Translations under genes and position numbers: made by a program
Shown here: positions 16,602 through 25,002 of the stretch, piece after piece
Layout: each line of letters begins with the position of its first letter
Position numbering within the stretch: the first letter of the stretch is position 1
The notes under the pieces: model-generated
The model's database searches: none
Seen by the model: only the letters and a program-made list of their open reading frames with translations
What the model was told of the DNA's origin: nothing
Origin: Salinarimonas soli
Lineage (GTDB): Bacteria; Pseudomonadota; Alphaproteobacteria; Rhizobiales; Beijerinckiaceae
Assembly (NCBI RefSeq): GCF_008386575.1
Contig: NZ_VUOA01000054.1
Span: 1 to 35,188, forward strand
Reading direction: 5' to 3'
Length of the DNA stretch: 35,188 nt

Positions 16602-17159
16602 ATGGCCGACCCTACCCCGCCGACCCGCCTGGAACCCCAGCTCGGGTCGGGACCGGGCTTCGCCGCGCCGCCCGTGGCGAGCCCGGTCGCAAGCCCCGCC
16701 ATGAGCCCCGCCGCCGGCCCGGTTGCCAGCCCATTGGCCGAGCTGCGGGCCGCGGTGGAGTCGGGCGGGCCGGCCGCGGCCTCCCCGGCCGTCATCCCGC
16801 CGCCCGCCCTTCCGGGCGACCGGGTGGGCGTCGACCAGCTCTCGCGCATCGAGGACAAGGCGGCGCGGATCGAGGAGAAATATGCCCGCTCCGAGGCGCT
16901 CCTCAACCGCGTCGAGGATCGGGTCGAGAAGGCGACCGCCCGCATGGGCGAGGCGGCGCGCGGCCAGGACGTGGCGGCCCTGCGGGGCGAGGTGGCGGCG
17001 CTCGACCAGCGCCTGCGCGGCGTGCCGGGCTTCGGCACCCTCCTCCTCGTCGGCGTCCTCTCGGCCCTGATCGGCGCCGGCACCACGGTGGCGGCCCTGC
17101 GCTACGGCGTGCCGGGCGTGATGCCGCCCATCGTCAACGTTGGAGGTCAGACCCGATGA
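16602..17159 (+). CDS. Coiled-coil membrane protein between gap and pgk
   Basis: 185 aa, no family recognised. Residues 1-65 are a Pro/Ala/Ser-rich, low-complexity stretch with repeated VASP/MSP motifs. About 82-145 is charged heptad-like sequence ([19 protein letters not shown] and on to [13 protein letters not shown]) that should form a coiled coil. About 148-170 is a hydrophobic helix ([21 protein letters not shown]), followed by a short tail. It is therefore likely a tail-proximal single-pass membrane protein with a cytoplasmic coiled coil. It begins 17 bp after gap and its stop overlaps the pgk start by four bases (ATGA), so it is translated within the glycolytic operon. Function unknown; position suggests it could gather or place enzymes of triose metabolism, which is conjecture. 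Confidence 0.8.
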   Translation: MADPTPPTRLEPQLGSGPGFAAPPVASPVASPAMSPAAGPVASPLAELRAAVESGGPAAASPAVIPPPALPGDRVGVDQLSRIEDKAARIEEKYARSEALLNRVEDRVEKATARMGEAARGQDVAALRGEVAALDQRLRGVPGFGTLLLVGVLSALIGAGTTVAALRYGVPGVMPPIVNVGGQTR

Positions 17160-18349
17160 GCTTTCGCACCCTCGACGACATCGGCGACGTGAAGGGGAAG
17201 CGCGTCCTCGTACGCGTCGACCTCAACGTGCCCATGGAGGCCGGCCGCGTCTCGGACGCGACCCGCATCGAGCGGGTCCTGCCCACCCTGCGCGAGCTCG
17301 CCGGCAAGGGGGCTCGGGTCGTGCTCCTGTCGCATTTCGGCCGGCCGAAGGGCCGCGACCCGAAGGATTCGCTGAAACCCGTCGCCGAGGAGACCGCGCG
17401 CCTGCTCGGGCGTCCCGTCGCCTTCGCCGAGGATTGCGTCGGCGCCCCGGCCGAGGCGGCGGTGGGCGCCATGAGGGACGGCGACGTGCTCCTCCTCGAG
17501 AACACCCGCTTCCACGCGGGCGAGGAGGGGAACGAGGCCGCCTTCACCGACGCGCTGGCCCGGCTCGGCGACGTCTTCGTCAACGACGCCTTCTCGGCCG
17601 CCCATCGGGCGCATGCCTCGACCGTGGGCCTCGCCGAGCGGCTCCCCGCCTTCGCGGGCCGCACCATGCAGGCTGAGCTCGACGCCCTCACCAAGGGCCT
17701 GGAGCATCCCCAGCGTCCCGTGGTGGCGATCGTCGGCGGCGCCAAGGTGTCCTCCAAGATCGACCTCCTGGAGAACCTCGTCACGAAGGTGGACAGCCTC
17801 GTGATCGGCGGCGGCATGGCCAACACCTTCCTCAGCGCCATCGGCGTCGCGGTGGGCAAGTCGCTGTGCGAGCGGGATCTCGCGCCGACCGCCCAGCGCA
17901 TCATCGACAAGGCCCGCGAGCACAATTGCGCCATCGTGCTCCCCGTCGACGCGGTGGTGGCGTCCCAATTCAAGGCCGACGCGCCCCACCACGAATACGG
18001 CATCGACGCCATCCCCGACGACGGCATGATCCTCGATGTCGGCTCCATGTCGGTGGACCGGGTGCGCTCCACCCTCAACGACGCCCGGACTCTCGTGTGG
18101 AACGGCCCTCTTGGCGCCTTCGAGCTCAACCCCTTCGACAAGGGCACCGTGGAGGCTGCGCGCCACGCGGCCGAGCGCACGCGGGCCGGCCACCTCGTCT
18201 CGGTGGCGGGCGGGGGCGACACGGTGGCGGCCCTCAACCATGCGGGCGTCGCCGAGGGCTTCACCTACATCTCCACCGCCGGCGGCGCCTTCCTGGAATG
18301 GATGGAGGGCAAGCCGCTGCCGGGGGTCGACGCCCTGCGCAAGGCGTGA
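17156..18349 (+). CDS. pgk: Phosphoglycerate kinase
   Basis: 397 aa, full length. Reversible phosphate transfer between 1,3-bisphosphoglycerate and ADP in the cytoplasm. Signatures: [13 protein letters not shown] near the N-terminus, [51 protein letters not shown], and the nucleotide-loop [11 protein letters not shown] near the end. The ATG overlaps the end of the coiled-coil gene by four bases, indicating coupled translation. A GC-rich hairpin follows the stop. Confidence 0.97.
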   Translation: MSFRTLDDIGDVKGKRVLVRVDLNVPMEAGRVSDATRIERVLPTLRELAGKGARVVLLSHFGRPKGRDPKDSLKPVAEETARLLGRPVAFAEDCVGAPAEAAVGAMRDGDVLLLENTRFHAGEEGNEAAFTDALARLGDVFVNDAFSAAHRAHASTVGLAERLPAFAGRTMQAELDALTKGLEHPQRPVVAIVGGAKVSSKIDLLENLVTKVDSLVIGGGMANTFLSAIGVAVGKSLCERDLAPTAQRIIDKAREHNCAIVLPVDAVVASQFKADAPHHEYGIDAIPDDGMILDVGSMSVDRVRSTLNDARTLVWNGPLGAFELNPFDKGTVEAARHAAERTRAGHLVSVAGGGDTVAALNHAGVAEGFTYISTAGGAFLEWMEGKPLPGVDALRKA

Positions 18350-18355
18350 AATCGG

Positions 18356-18384
18356 GCGCCCCGGTCGACAAACGGCCGGGGCGC
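18356..18384 (+). terminator. Hairpin after pgk, probable terminator
   Basis: Perfect 9-bp stem GCGCCCCGG / CCGGGGCGC with an 11-nt loop, beginning seven bases after the pgk stop. The following bases (ttccatcttt) are only moderately T-rich, so it may be a partial terminator setting the pgk/fba expression ratio. Confidence 0.55.
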
Positions 18385-18612
18385 TTCCATCTTTGACAGG
18401 ATCCGCCCGCCGGTCCCGAGCAACCGCAATCGTGAGCGACAGCGTCCCGCCGTGACGCCCGAGATGCCGCAGAGCATCGGGGCGAGCCCCGCGGATCCGG
18501 ACGCCCCGTCGCCCACCTCGGGACCGGCGCGGCGAACGCGTCGCGTCGGCCGGGCTCCCCGCCCGTGCCCGCGCGGCGACGAGGACCAGAACAGAAACCG
18601 GGAGAGATCGAC

Positions 18613-19704
18613 ATGGCCCGCATCACGCTTCGGCAACTTCTCGACCACGCGGCCGAGAACGATTACGGCGTGCCCGCCTTCAACATCAACAACATGGAAC
18701 AGGCGCTCGCCATCATGGAGGCGGCGAACGGCGTCGACGCGCCCGTGATCATCCAGGCGTCCCGCGGCGCCCGCTCCTACGCCAACGACGTCATGCTCAA
18801 GCACATGATGGACGCGGTGACGGAGATCTACCCGCACATCCCCGTCTGCGTGCACCTCGACCACGGCAACGAGCCCGCCACCTGCATGACCGCCATCCAG
18901 GCGGGCTTCACCTCCGTCATGATGGACGGCTCGCTGAAGGCCGACGGCAAGACCCCGGGCGACTGGGACTACAACGTCGCCGTCACCCGCCAGGTCACCG
19001 AGATGGCGCATCTGGGCGGCATCTCCGTCGAGGGCGAGCTCGGCGTGCTGGGCTCCCTGGAGAGCGGCATGGGCGAGGCCGAGGACGGCCATGGCGCCGA
19101 GGGGCAGCTCTCCCACGACCAGCTGCTCACGAACCCCGACGAGGCGGTGAAGTTCGTCGCCGAGACCAAGGTCGACGCGCTCGCCATCGCCATGGGCACC
19201 TCGCACGGCGCCTACAAGTTCACCCGCAAGCCCGACGGCGCGATCCTCGCGATGCACATCATCGAGGAGATCCACGCCAAGCTGCCCAACATGCACCTCG
19301 TGATGCACGGCTCGTCGTCGGTGCCCCAGGACCTCCAGGACATCATCAACCAGTATGGCGGCAAGATGCCCCAGACCTGGGGCGTGCCCGTCGAGGAGAT
19401 CCAGCGCGGCATCAAGCACGGCGTGCGCAAGATCAACATCGACACCGACAACCGCATGGCGATGACGGGTCAGATCCGGAAGATCCTCCAGGAGAACCCC
19501 GGCGAGTTCGACCCTCGCAAGTACCTCAAGCCCGCCATGGAGGCGATGACGAAGCTCTGCCGCCAGCGCCTGCAGGAGTTCAACACCGCCGGCCAGGCCT
19601 CCAAGATCAAGCGCGTCCTCACCACCGCCGAGATGGCCAAGCGCTACGCCAAGGGCGAGCTCGACCCGACCTTCTCGGGCGCGGCGAAGCAGGCGGCGGA
19701 GTAG
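18613..19704 (+). CDS. fba: Class II fructose-bisphosphate aldolase, CbbA-type
   Basis: 363 aa, zinc-dependent aldolase joining dihydroxyacetone phosphate and glyceraldehyde-3-phosphate. The start [19 protein letters not shown] and the insertion around [19 protein letters not shown] match the subtype found with Calvin-cycle clusters. Zinc and substrate ligands are in [21 protein letters not shown] and [10 protein letters not shown], with [11 protein letters not shown] closing the phosphate site. The ATG at 18613 is preceded by GGGAGAG; the frame is open upstream but that part is not family-like. About 260 bp separate it from pgk. A perfect TTGACA stands at 18393-18398, but I see no convincing -10 box at the right distance. 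Whether the host fixes CO2 cannot be told: no RuBisCO or phosphoribulokinase gene is in the window. Confidence 0.96.
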   Translation: MARITLRQLLDHAAENDYGVPAFNINNMEQALAIMEAANGVDAPVIIQASRGARSYANDVMLKHMMDAVTEIYPHIPVCVHLDHGNEPATCMTAIQAGFTSVMMDGSLKADGKTPGDWDYNVAVTRQVTEMAHLGGISVEGELGVLGSLESGMGEAEDGHGAEGQLSHDQLLTNPDEAVKFVAETKVDALAIAMGTSHGAYKFTRKPDGAILAMHIIEEIHAKLPNMHLVMHGSSSVPQDLQDIINQYGGKMPQTWGVPVEEIQRGIKHGVRKINIDTDNRMAMTGQIRKILQENPGEFDPRKYLKPAMEAMTKLCRQRLQEFNTAGQASKIKRVLTTAEMAKRYAKGELDPTFSGAAKQAAE

Positions 19705-19735
19705 GAGCTTCACCCTCCATGACGGGACAGAACGC

Positions 19736-19762
19736 AAGGGCGGCCGTGAGGCCGCCCTTTTT
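19736..19762 (+). terminator. Rho-independent terminator after fba (also faces the DUF2798 gene)
   Basis: Perfect 10-bp stem AAGGGCGGCC / GGCCGCCCTT with a GTGA loop, then more T. The T-run touches the stop codon of the minus-strand DUF2798 gene, and the A at the start of the left arm give the reverse strand a short T tail, so it may stop both transcripts. Confidence 0.88.
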
Positions 19763-20004
19763 CATCGCCGCCCGGGCGCCTCGCACACCCGCGCCACGAT
19801 CCGCCGCACGATCGGCGCGATCACGAGCACCGACGGGAAGGCGATCGCCCAGGCCGAGAGCCAGGCGGAGAGCCACAGCCCCACGAAACCCGGCGGCAGG
19901 CCGAGCGCGCGCAGGGTCGCGATCCCCGATACGATGAGGGACATGAGGCCCGACAGGAGCAGGCCGAAGAGGATGGGGGCGAAGCGGGCGGGAAGGAGTG
20001 GCAT
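19762..20004 (-). CDS. DUF2798 small membrane protein
   Basis: 80 aa, too short to stand out but clearly a family member. Two hydrophobic helices: FAPILFGLLLSGLMSLIVSG, and WLSAWAIAFPSVLVIAPIV after a short loop with GLPPGFVGLWLSAW. This two-helix pattern with a final RRIVARV tail is that of DUF2798 proteins, whose role is unknown. Expected in the inner membrane. The stop codon abuts the fba terminator. Confidence 0.78.
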   Translation of the reverse strand: MPLLPARFAPILFGLLLSGLMSLIVSGIATLRALGLPPGFVGLWLSAWLSAWAIAFPSVLVIAPIVRRIVARVCEAPGRR

Positions 20005-20051
20005 GCGGCGAGCGGCGTAGCACCGCGCGGGCGGGGCTGTCACCCCGGATA

Positions 20052-20100
20052 AGCGGGCGCCGCTCCCCTCTCCCGAATGGGAGAGGGGAGCGCGCCCGCT
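20052..20100. repeat. 49-nt near-perfect hairpin upstream of the ThiE-like gene
   Basis: Stem of 22 bp: AGCGGGCG + CGCTCCCCTCTCCC paired with GGGAGAGGGGAGCG + CGCCCGCT, one bulged C at 20060, loop GAAT. It lies between divergent genes and has no T-run. The CTCTCCC-nnnn-GGGAGAG core resembles REP-like palindromes common in proteobacteria. Confidence 0.7.
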
Positions 20101-20136
20101 CTCCAAAGGCTTGCGCTTTCGGCCCCGTGGCGGCAC

Positions 20137-20802
20137 ATGAGGGCCGTGAGCACGTCCCAACTCTATCTCGTCACCCCGATCGTCGATCAGCCCGACGCCT
20201 TCGCCCCGCTCCTGTCGGCCGCCTGCTCGGCCGGCACGGTGGCCGCCGTGCAGTTGCGCCTTGCGGCGGCCGACGAGCGTACCCTCGTCAAGGCCTTGAA
20301 GGCGCTGTGCCCCGTGGCGCAGGAGAACGGCGCGGCCGTCCTGCTCGCCGTGGTCGGCGAGGCGCCCGTGGATCTCGATCTCGTCCTCGTGGCGGCCCGC
20401 GGCGGCGCCGACGGGGTGCATGTCGAGGCGGATCTGGAGGCGGTGCACGAGCTGCGCGGACGGCTCAAGGACGAGCGCATCCTCGGCGTCGGCGGGGTGC
20501 GATCGAAGCACGACGCCATGTCGCTCGGCGAGGAGGGGGTCGACTACCTCCTCTTCGGCGAGCCCCGCCGCGACGGCTCCCTGCCGCATCTCGACTCGGT
20601 CGAGGAGCGGGCCGCCTGGTGGGCCGAGATTTTCGAGACGCCCTGCGTCGCCTTCGCCCCGGATCTCGCGGCCGTCCCGCGCCTGGCCGCCACCCGGGCG
20701 GAGTTCGTGGCGCTCGGCGACGCCGTCTGGACCCACGAGGGCGGACCCGCGGCCGCCGTGCGGGCCGCCGCCGCGGCGCTGCGCGACGGGGCCGGCGCCT
20801 GA
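20137..20802 (+). CDS. ThiE-like (thiamine-phosphate synthase fold) protein, probably non-canonical
   Basis: 221 aa. Opens with QLYLVTPIV, then VAAVQLRLAAADERTL, GADGVHVEADLE, RILGVGGVRS and GVDYLLFGEP, which follow the TIM-barrel order of ThiE. However, the loops that bind the pyrimidine and pyrophosphate are altered: the usual LIND strand reads LLAVVGEA, the IGxSxH motif reads LGVGGVRSKH, the GPxFPTxTK loop reads GEPRRDGSLPH, and the GGI phosphate motif is replaced by FAPDL. It therefore may not make thiamine phosphate. The ATG at 20137 is used; a GTG three codons on is also possible. The stop shares one base with the start of the following Sel1 gene, so the two are coupled. Confidence 0.8.
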   Translation: MRAVSTSQLYLVTPIVDQPDAFAPLLSAACSAGTVAAVQLRLAAADERTLVKALKALCPVAQENGAAVLLAVVGEAPVDLDLVLVAARGGADGVHVEADLEAVHELRGRLKDERILGVGGVRSKHDAMSLGEEGVDYLLFGEPRRDGSLPHLDSVEERAAWWAEIFETPCVAFAPDLAAVPRLAATRAEFVALGDAVWTHEGGPAAAVRAAAAALRDGAGA

Positions 20803-21761
20803 TGCGGGCACGGCTCCTCGCCACGGCTCTCGGCTTCGCCGTCGCGCTCGCCGCCGGCAGCGTCCCCGCCCAGACCACGACCCCCGCCGCCCCGCCTCTG
20901 ACGCTCCGACCAGCAGCCGGCCCGCCCGCGCCGGATGCGGATACGGCCTACGGCGCCTATCAGCGGGGCCTGTTCCTCACTGCCTTCAAGGAGGCGAGCG
21001 CCCGGCTGGAGAAGCTGCCCAACGACGCGGCCGCCATGACCCTCATCGGCGAGCTGCACCGGCAGGGCTTGGGCCTGCGCGAGGATCCCGCCCGCGCCGC
21101 CGAGTGGTTCCGCCTCGCCGCCGGTCTCGGCGACCCGAACGCCATGTTCTCGCTGGGCATCATGTCGCTCACCGGACGCGGCCAGGAACGCTCCCCCGAG
21201 CATGCCCGCGAATGGCTGGAGCAGGCCGCCGAGCGCGGCCACGCGGCGGCCTCCTACAACCTCGCCCTGCTCCTCCTGCCGAGCGACGAACCCGCCGATT
21301 TGAAGCGCGCCGTGGCGCTCCTGCGCCGGGCCGCCGAGGCCGAGGTGGCGGATGCCCAGCATGCGCTCGGCGTGCTCTATGCCAAGGGCCGCGGCGTCGA
21401 GCCCGACAAGGCGGAGGCGCTGCGCCTCTTCACCCGCGCCGCGGCGAACGGCAGCGTCGCGGGCGAGGTGGAGCGCGCCATCGCGCTGTTCAACGGCGAC
21501 GGCGCGCCCGCCAGCGAGCCCGAGGCGGCCCGCCTGTTCCGCCGCGCCGCCTTCCGCGGCAACGCCATCGCCCAGAACCGCCTTGCCCGCCTCTACGTGG
21601 CGGGGCGCGGGGTGCCCAAGAACGAGATCGAGGCCGCGGCCTGGCACATCCTCGCCTCGGGCCAGGGCCTGTCCGACACCTGGCTCGACAACGCCCTGCG
21701 CAACCTTCCCGCCGCGGACCGCGCCCGCGCCGAGAAGATCGCCGCCGAGCGCTCGAGCTGA
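20802..21761 (+). CDS. Exported Sel1-repeat protein
   Basis: 319 aa. Residues 1-24 form a signal peptide (LLATALGFAVALAAGSVPAQ). From about residue 45 there are roughly six Sel1-like repeats of about 36 residues, each with the A-x-x-x-L-G-x-x-Y/M pattern, for example AMFSLGIMSLTGRGQ, AQHALGVLYAKGRGVEPD and AQNRLARLYVAGRGVPKNE. Such solenoids bind other proteins, often in the periplasm or at the envelope. The start ATG overlaps the ThiE-like stop (TGATG). No catalytic motif is present; partner unknown. Confidence 0.88.
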   Translation: MRARLLATALGFAVALAAGSVPAQTTTPAAPPLTLRPAAGPPAPDADTAYGAYQRGLFLTAFKEASARLEKLPNDAAAMTLIGELHRQGLGLREDPARAAEWFRLAAGLGDPNAMFSLGIMSLTGRGQERSPEHAREWLEQAAERGHAAASYNLALLLLPSDEPADLKRAVALLRRAAEAEVADAQHALGVLYAKGRGVEPDKAEALRLFTRAAANGSVAGEVERAIALFNGDGAPASEPEAARLFRRAAFRGNAIAQNRLARLYVAGRGVPKNEIEAAAWHILASGQGLSDTWLDNALRNLPAADRARAEKIAAERSS

Positions 21762-21766
21762 TCCTC

Positions 21767-23032
21767 TCACGCGGCGCGGCTCGCCCCGAGCCCGTCCGCG
21801 ATCTCGCCCGCCGCCCGCTCCCCCTCGGCCCAGGCGCCGCCCACCGTGCCCCATTGCTCCCGCGAGAGCGCCTCGCCGGCAAACCACAGGCGGTCGGCCA
21901 CCGCGTGCTTGAGGTCGTCCCGGACGGGGAAGCCGCCCGGCGGCACCACGGCCCAGGAATTGCGGCTCCACGGATCCTCGCGCCAAGCCGACACCCCGGG
22001 GATCGCGAGATCGCGGATCGCGCGGGGGCCGAAGCGCTCCGCGAGCACAGCCCGGGCCAGGCGCCGCGCCGCGTCGGGCCCGCGATCCCCGAGGCGGTCG
22101 CGCATGGGCTGATCGAGCTCGAAATAGTGGAACGGCGTCCCGTCGATCCGGGTCAGCATCCCGGCGGGCTTCGCCGGGCCGCCCGCGAACGAGGCGATGC
22201 GGTCCGCGCCCTGGAACGGCGCGCCGGGCCAATGCAGCACCACGTGCTCGTAGGTGCCCGGCAGGAATCCGTGGATCGCAGCCCCCGTCGGGTCGGGCAG
22301 GGCCGGGTCGAAGCGGATCGCGCCCGCCTGGAGCACGCTCACCGGCGCCGTGACGATCGCGGCCCGCGCCCGCAGCGCGCCGAACGGGCCCTCGATCCGC
22401 ACCCCGCGCCCCGACCAGTCGATCCGCGTCACGGGCGCCTGCAGGCGGATCGGCAGGCCCCGGGCGAGCCGGGCCACATAGGCGCCGTAGCCGCCGCGGA
22501 TGAAATGGTTGTCCGCGTATTCGAGGCTCGGGAAGTCGCGGGCGCTCACCTGCGTGAGCGGACGGCCGCAGACGAGCCCGTGCACGGTGGTGACGGGCTC
22601 GCGCCAGCGCCCGAGCAGGGGGAGGTTCGCCGCCGCGGGGCCGTCGCGTGGATCGCCCGCGTGGCCTGTGAGGGTGCGGTCGGCCCGGTCGAAGGCGCGG
22701 CCGAGCGCGTCGGCCTCGGCCGCGGTCGCCATCCGCCGGCCGACCACGAGGTGCGATGCCTGCGGCGCGCGCCGCAGGGGCTCGCCGCGAGCCAGGGCCA
22801 GGGCCACGAGAGGATTGATGGGTCCGGCATGGAGCCAGTGGGCGCCAAGATCGACCGGGTGACCCCGCAGGTCCACCGTGACGGCCCGCCCGCCGACCCA
22901 GGAGCGGGCTTCCAGCACCGCGACCGTGAGGCCCCGCGCGAGCAGCGCCCGCGCCGCGCCGATCCCCGCCGCGCCGGCCCCGATGATCGCGACGTCGGGC
23001 TCGGAGGGGAGGGGAGGGGGATCGGCAGGCAT
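21767..23032 (-). CDS. Flavin-containing amine oxidase family protein
   Basis: 421 aa from the ATG at 23032; a start nine codons earlier (23059) is also possible. The FAD-binding fold is clear: VAIIGAGAAGIGAARAL, then VLEARSWVGGRAV and the conserved GAHWLHAG of the monoamine/polyamine oxidase group. The C-terminal FAD contact LWFAGEALSREQWGTVGGAWAEGERAA completes the family signature. These enzymes oxidise primary, secondary or polyamines to aldehydes or imines with O2; the true substrate is not readable. It converges with the Sel1 gene (five bases between stops) and diverges from the EI24-like gene. Confidence 0.9.
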   Translation of the reverse strand: MPADPPPLPSEPDVAIIGAGAAGIGAARALLARGLTVAVLEARSWVGGRAVTVDLRGHPVDLGAHWLHAGPINPLVALALARGEPLRRAPQASHLVVGRRMATAAEADALGRAFDRADRTLTGHAGDPRDGPAAANLPLLGRWREPVTTVHGLVCGRPLTQVSARDFPSLEYADNHFIRGGYGAYVARLARGLPIRLQAPVTRIDWSGRGVRIEGPFGALRARAAIVTAPVSVLQAGAIRFDPALPDPTGAAIHGFLPGTYEHVVLHWPGAPFQGADRIASFAGGPAKPAGMLTRIDGTPFHYFELDQPMRDRLGDRGPDAARRLARAVLAERFGPRAIRDLAIPGVSAWREDPWSRNSWAVVPPGGFPVRDDLKHAVADRLWFAGEALSREQWGTVGGAWAEGERAAGEIADGLGASRAA

Positions 23033-23135
23033 GGACGAATCGGGCCTCGGGGCGGACATGGCTCTTGCACTGCGCCCGCCCGCCGCTCATGTCGAGGATG
23101 GCGCCGGGCCGGCGCTCGTCAACGGGGATATCGGC

Positions 23136-23900
23136 ATGCTCGTTCAGGCGGCCTTCGCCGCATGGCGCCAGGTCTTCTCGGCGCCGTTCCGGGGCATCCT
23201 GTGGAAGTCGCTGGCGCTCACGGTCGCGCTCCTCGCCCTCCTCTGGTTCGGGCTCACCCGGCTCCTGGGCTACTGGCTCCAAGGGCATCCGCTGAGCACC
23301 TCCTACCCCCTCGTCGACACGATGGCGGTCTTCCTGGCGGGCGCGGGGCTCGTGGTGGCCCTGGCCTTCGTCCTGCCGGCGGTCTCGTCGGTGGTGGCGG
23401 GGTTCTTCCTCGACGACGCGGCCGAGATCGTCGAGCGCACCGACTTTCCCGGCGAGGCGCCCGGCGAGCCCATGCCGCTCGCCGCCTCGCTCCTCATGGG
23501 CCTGCGCTTCGCGGGCCTCTCGCTCCTGTGCAACCTAGCGGCGCTCGCCCTGATCTTCGTGCCCGTGGTGAACGTGGCGGCCTTCTTCGGGGTGAACGCC
23601 TACCTGCTGGGCCGGGAATATTTCGAGCTCGCGGCGGGGCGCTTCAGGCCCACGGCCCAGGCCGCCGCCATGCGCCGCTTCCATGCCGGCACCGCGTTCC
23701 TTGCGGGCGCCATGATGGCGGGGCTGCTCCTCGTGCCGCTCGCGAACCTGCTCACGCCGCTCTTCGGCATCGCCCTCATGGTTCACGTCCACAAGCGCCT
23801 CACCGCCCGGGACATCGCCCGCGGGATCCCGCAGACGGCGCAGCCTCCCTTGAGCCGCGCGGGCGCGGGGGAGTCGATCCGCCGCGGACCCGGGGGTTGA
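23136..23900 (+). CDS. EI24/CysZ-like multi-pass membrane protein
   Basis: 254 aa. Begins LVQAAFAAWRQVFSAPFRGILWKSL, the amphipathic entry typical of the EI24 (PF07264-type) family, followed by about five membrane helices (SLALTVALLALLWFGL, TMAVFLAGAGLVVALAFVL, LSLLCNLAALALIFVPVVNV and two more). CysZ, the best-known member, carries sulfate, but most alphaproteobacterial members are uncharacterised and no cys genes are nearby. The ATG at 23136 is chosen because GGGGA stands seven bases upstream and the family sequence begins there; earlier starts at 23031 or 23058 would overlap the divergent oxidase gene. Confidence 0.82.
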   Translation: MLVQAAFAAWRQVFSAPFRGILWKSLALTVALLALLWFGLTRLLGYWLQGHPLSTSYPLVDTMAVFLAGAGLVVALAFVLPAVSSVVAGFFLDDAAEIVERTDFPGEAPGEPMPLAASLLMGLRFAGLSLLCNLAALALIFVPVVNVAAFFGVNAYLLGREYFELAAGRFRPTAQAAAMRRFHAGTAFLAGAMMAGLLLVPLANLLTPLFGIALMVHVHKRLTARDIARGIPQTAQPPLSRAGAGESIRRGPGG

Positions 23901-23931
23901 TCGCGCCGGGGAAAGGGAGGAAGGTGCCCTC

Positions 23932-23946
23932 GTTCCCGTTTCATTC
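23932..23946 (+). promoter_or_regulatory. LexA (SOS) box candidate upstream of mmcB
   Basis: Reads GTTC-N7-ATTC, one mismatch from the alphaproteobacterial LexA operator GTTC-N7-GTTC. It ends 10 bp before the MmcB-type start codon. MmcB is a member of the SOS response in Caulobacter, which raises the prior; the single mismatch keeps confidence low. Confidence 0.4.
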
Positions 23947-23956
23947 CCTTTCGTCG

Positions 23957-24433
23957 ATGTCCCTGTCCCTTCCCCTGCGGCCTGATCGCCGGCAATCGCC
24001 CGTGGCGGCCGACGTGCAGCGCGGCGTGCGCCGCCTCTTCTCCCAGCTCGGCCATGTGAGCCTGCCGGAGTTCACCCTCGCCTCGGGCCGGCGCGCCGAC
24101 GTGATCGCGCTTGGCGGAGACGGCGGGCTCACCATCGTGGAGATCAAGTCGAGCGTGGCCGATTTCCGCGCCGACCGGAAATGGCCCGACTACCGCGATT
24201 TCTGCGACCGCTTCTTCTTCGCCGTGCCCGACACCCTGCCCCGCGAGATCCTGCCCGAGGACACCGGCCTCATCGTGGCCGACTCGTTCGGCGCCGCGAT
24301 CCTGCGCGAAGCCCCCGCCCATCCGCTCGCCGGCGCCCGGCGCAAGGCCGTCACCCTCCGCTTCGCCCATGCGGCTGCGGGCATCCTGCACGCCCTCGAC
24401 GACCCCGGCGCCATTGCGGATGGGCGCCTATAG
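23957..24433 (+). CDS. mmcB: MmcB family DNA repair protein
   Basis: 158 aa, the family length. The core DVQRGVRRLFSQLG, then GRRADVIALGGDGGLTIVEIKSSVADFRAD and KWPDYRDFCDRFFFAVP matches the MmcB family, which has a PD-(D/E)xK nuclease-like core: the Asp of RADVIAL and the E-x-K of VEIKSS are the expected metal and catalytic residues. The family is linked to alphaproteobacterial DNA-damage response; the exact substrate is unknown. The ATG at 23957 lacks a good ribosome site, so the start is somewhat uncertain. The last six bases overlap the end of the convergent GNAT gene. Confidence 0.88.
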   Translation: MSLSLPLRPDRRQSPVAADVQRGVRRLFSQLGHVSLPEFTLASGRRADVIALGGDGGLTIVEIKSSVADFRADRKWPDYRDFCDRFFFAVPDTLPREILPEDTGLIVADSFGAAILREAPAHPLAGARRKAVTLRFAHAAAGILHALDDPGAIADGRL

Positions 24434-24904
24434 CGCGCGTTCCATGAACACGCTCAGCGGATCGGGCCCGTAATCCGCGAAGGGGCCGCGCTCGCGAAAG
24501 CCCATGGAGCGGTAGAGCCCGAGGGCCGCGTGGTTCGCGATCCCGGTCTCGAGGCGCAGGACCCGCACCCCCTCGTCGCGGGTGATCCCGATCAGGGCGT
24601 CGAGCACGGCCCGGGACAGGCCGCGCCCGCGCGCCTCCTCCACGACCCACATCCGCTTGATCTCCGCCCACCCGTCGTGCAGCGCGAGCGCCCCCGTGGC
24701 GAGCGGCCGGCCGCTGCCGTCGCGGGCGACGAGAAAGCGGATGCCAGGCGCCCGTAAAGCGTCCAGGGGCAGGTGGTGGTTGCTCTCGGCCGGATAGAGC
24801 GCCGCCGAGAAGGCCTCGCCGGCCCGCAGCAGCGCCCTTACGTCGGGCTGGGCCGGATCTTCGGCGCGGATCGAGAGGGCGGGGAAGGCTTGAGGCGCGT
24901 CCAT
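24428..24904 (-). CDS. GNAT family N-acetyltransferase
   Basis: 158 aa. The acetyl-CoA loop is in MWVVEEARGRGLSRAVLDALI (Q/R-x-x-G-x-G/A type: RGRGLS), followed by RVLRLETGIANHAALGLYRSMGF and RERGPFADY, the usual end of the fold. Preceding LATGALALHDGWAEIKR supplies the central strands. The acceptor is unknown: GNATs of this small general type acetylate amino acids, antibiotics or proteins. Convergent with mmcB, with six bases overlap. Confidence 0.88.
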   Translation of the reverse strand: MDAPQAFPALSIRAEDPAQPDVRALLRAGEAFSAALYPAESNHHLPLDALRAPGIRFLVARDGSGRPLATGALALHDGWAEIKRMWVVEEARGRGLSRAVLDALIGITRDEGVRVLRLETGIANHAALGLYRSMGFRERGPFADYGPDPLSVFMERAL

Positions 24905-24942
24905 GGCGGCAGGGCACCAGAGCCGGACGGGGCTGTCGAGCC

Positions 24943-24971
24943 AAAAGAAAAGGCGCCGCTCGCGCGACGCC
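24943..24971 (-). terminator. Rho-independent terminator after regA
   Basis: Minus strand: 8-bp stem GGCGTCGC / GCGGCGCC (one G-T pair), loop GCGA, then TTTTCTTTT. It begins about 30 bp after the regA stop. Confidence 0.8.
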
Positions 24972-25002
24972 CTAGGAGGTCAGCCCCGACGCCCGTCCCG
25001 CC

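Noticed and set aside
18393-18422. Sigma-70 promoter upstream of fba
   Set aside because: TTGACA is perfect but the sequence 17 bp on (around 18416) has no TATAAT-like box.
20420-24433. 1337-codon plus-strand frame running through several genes
   Set aside because: It only ends in frame with mmcB; the rest is Arg/Pro-rich shadow across the Sel1, amine oxidase and EI24 genes.
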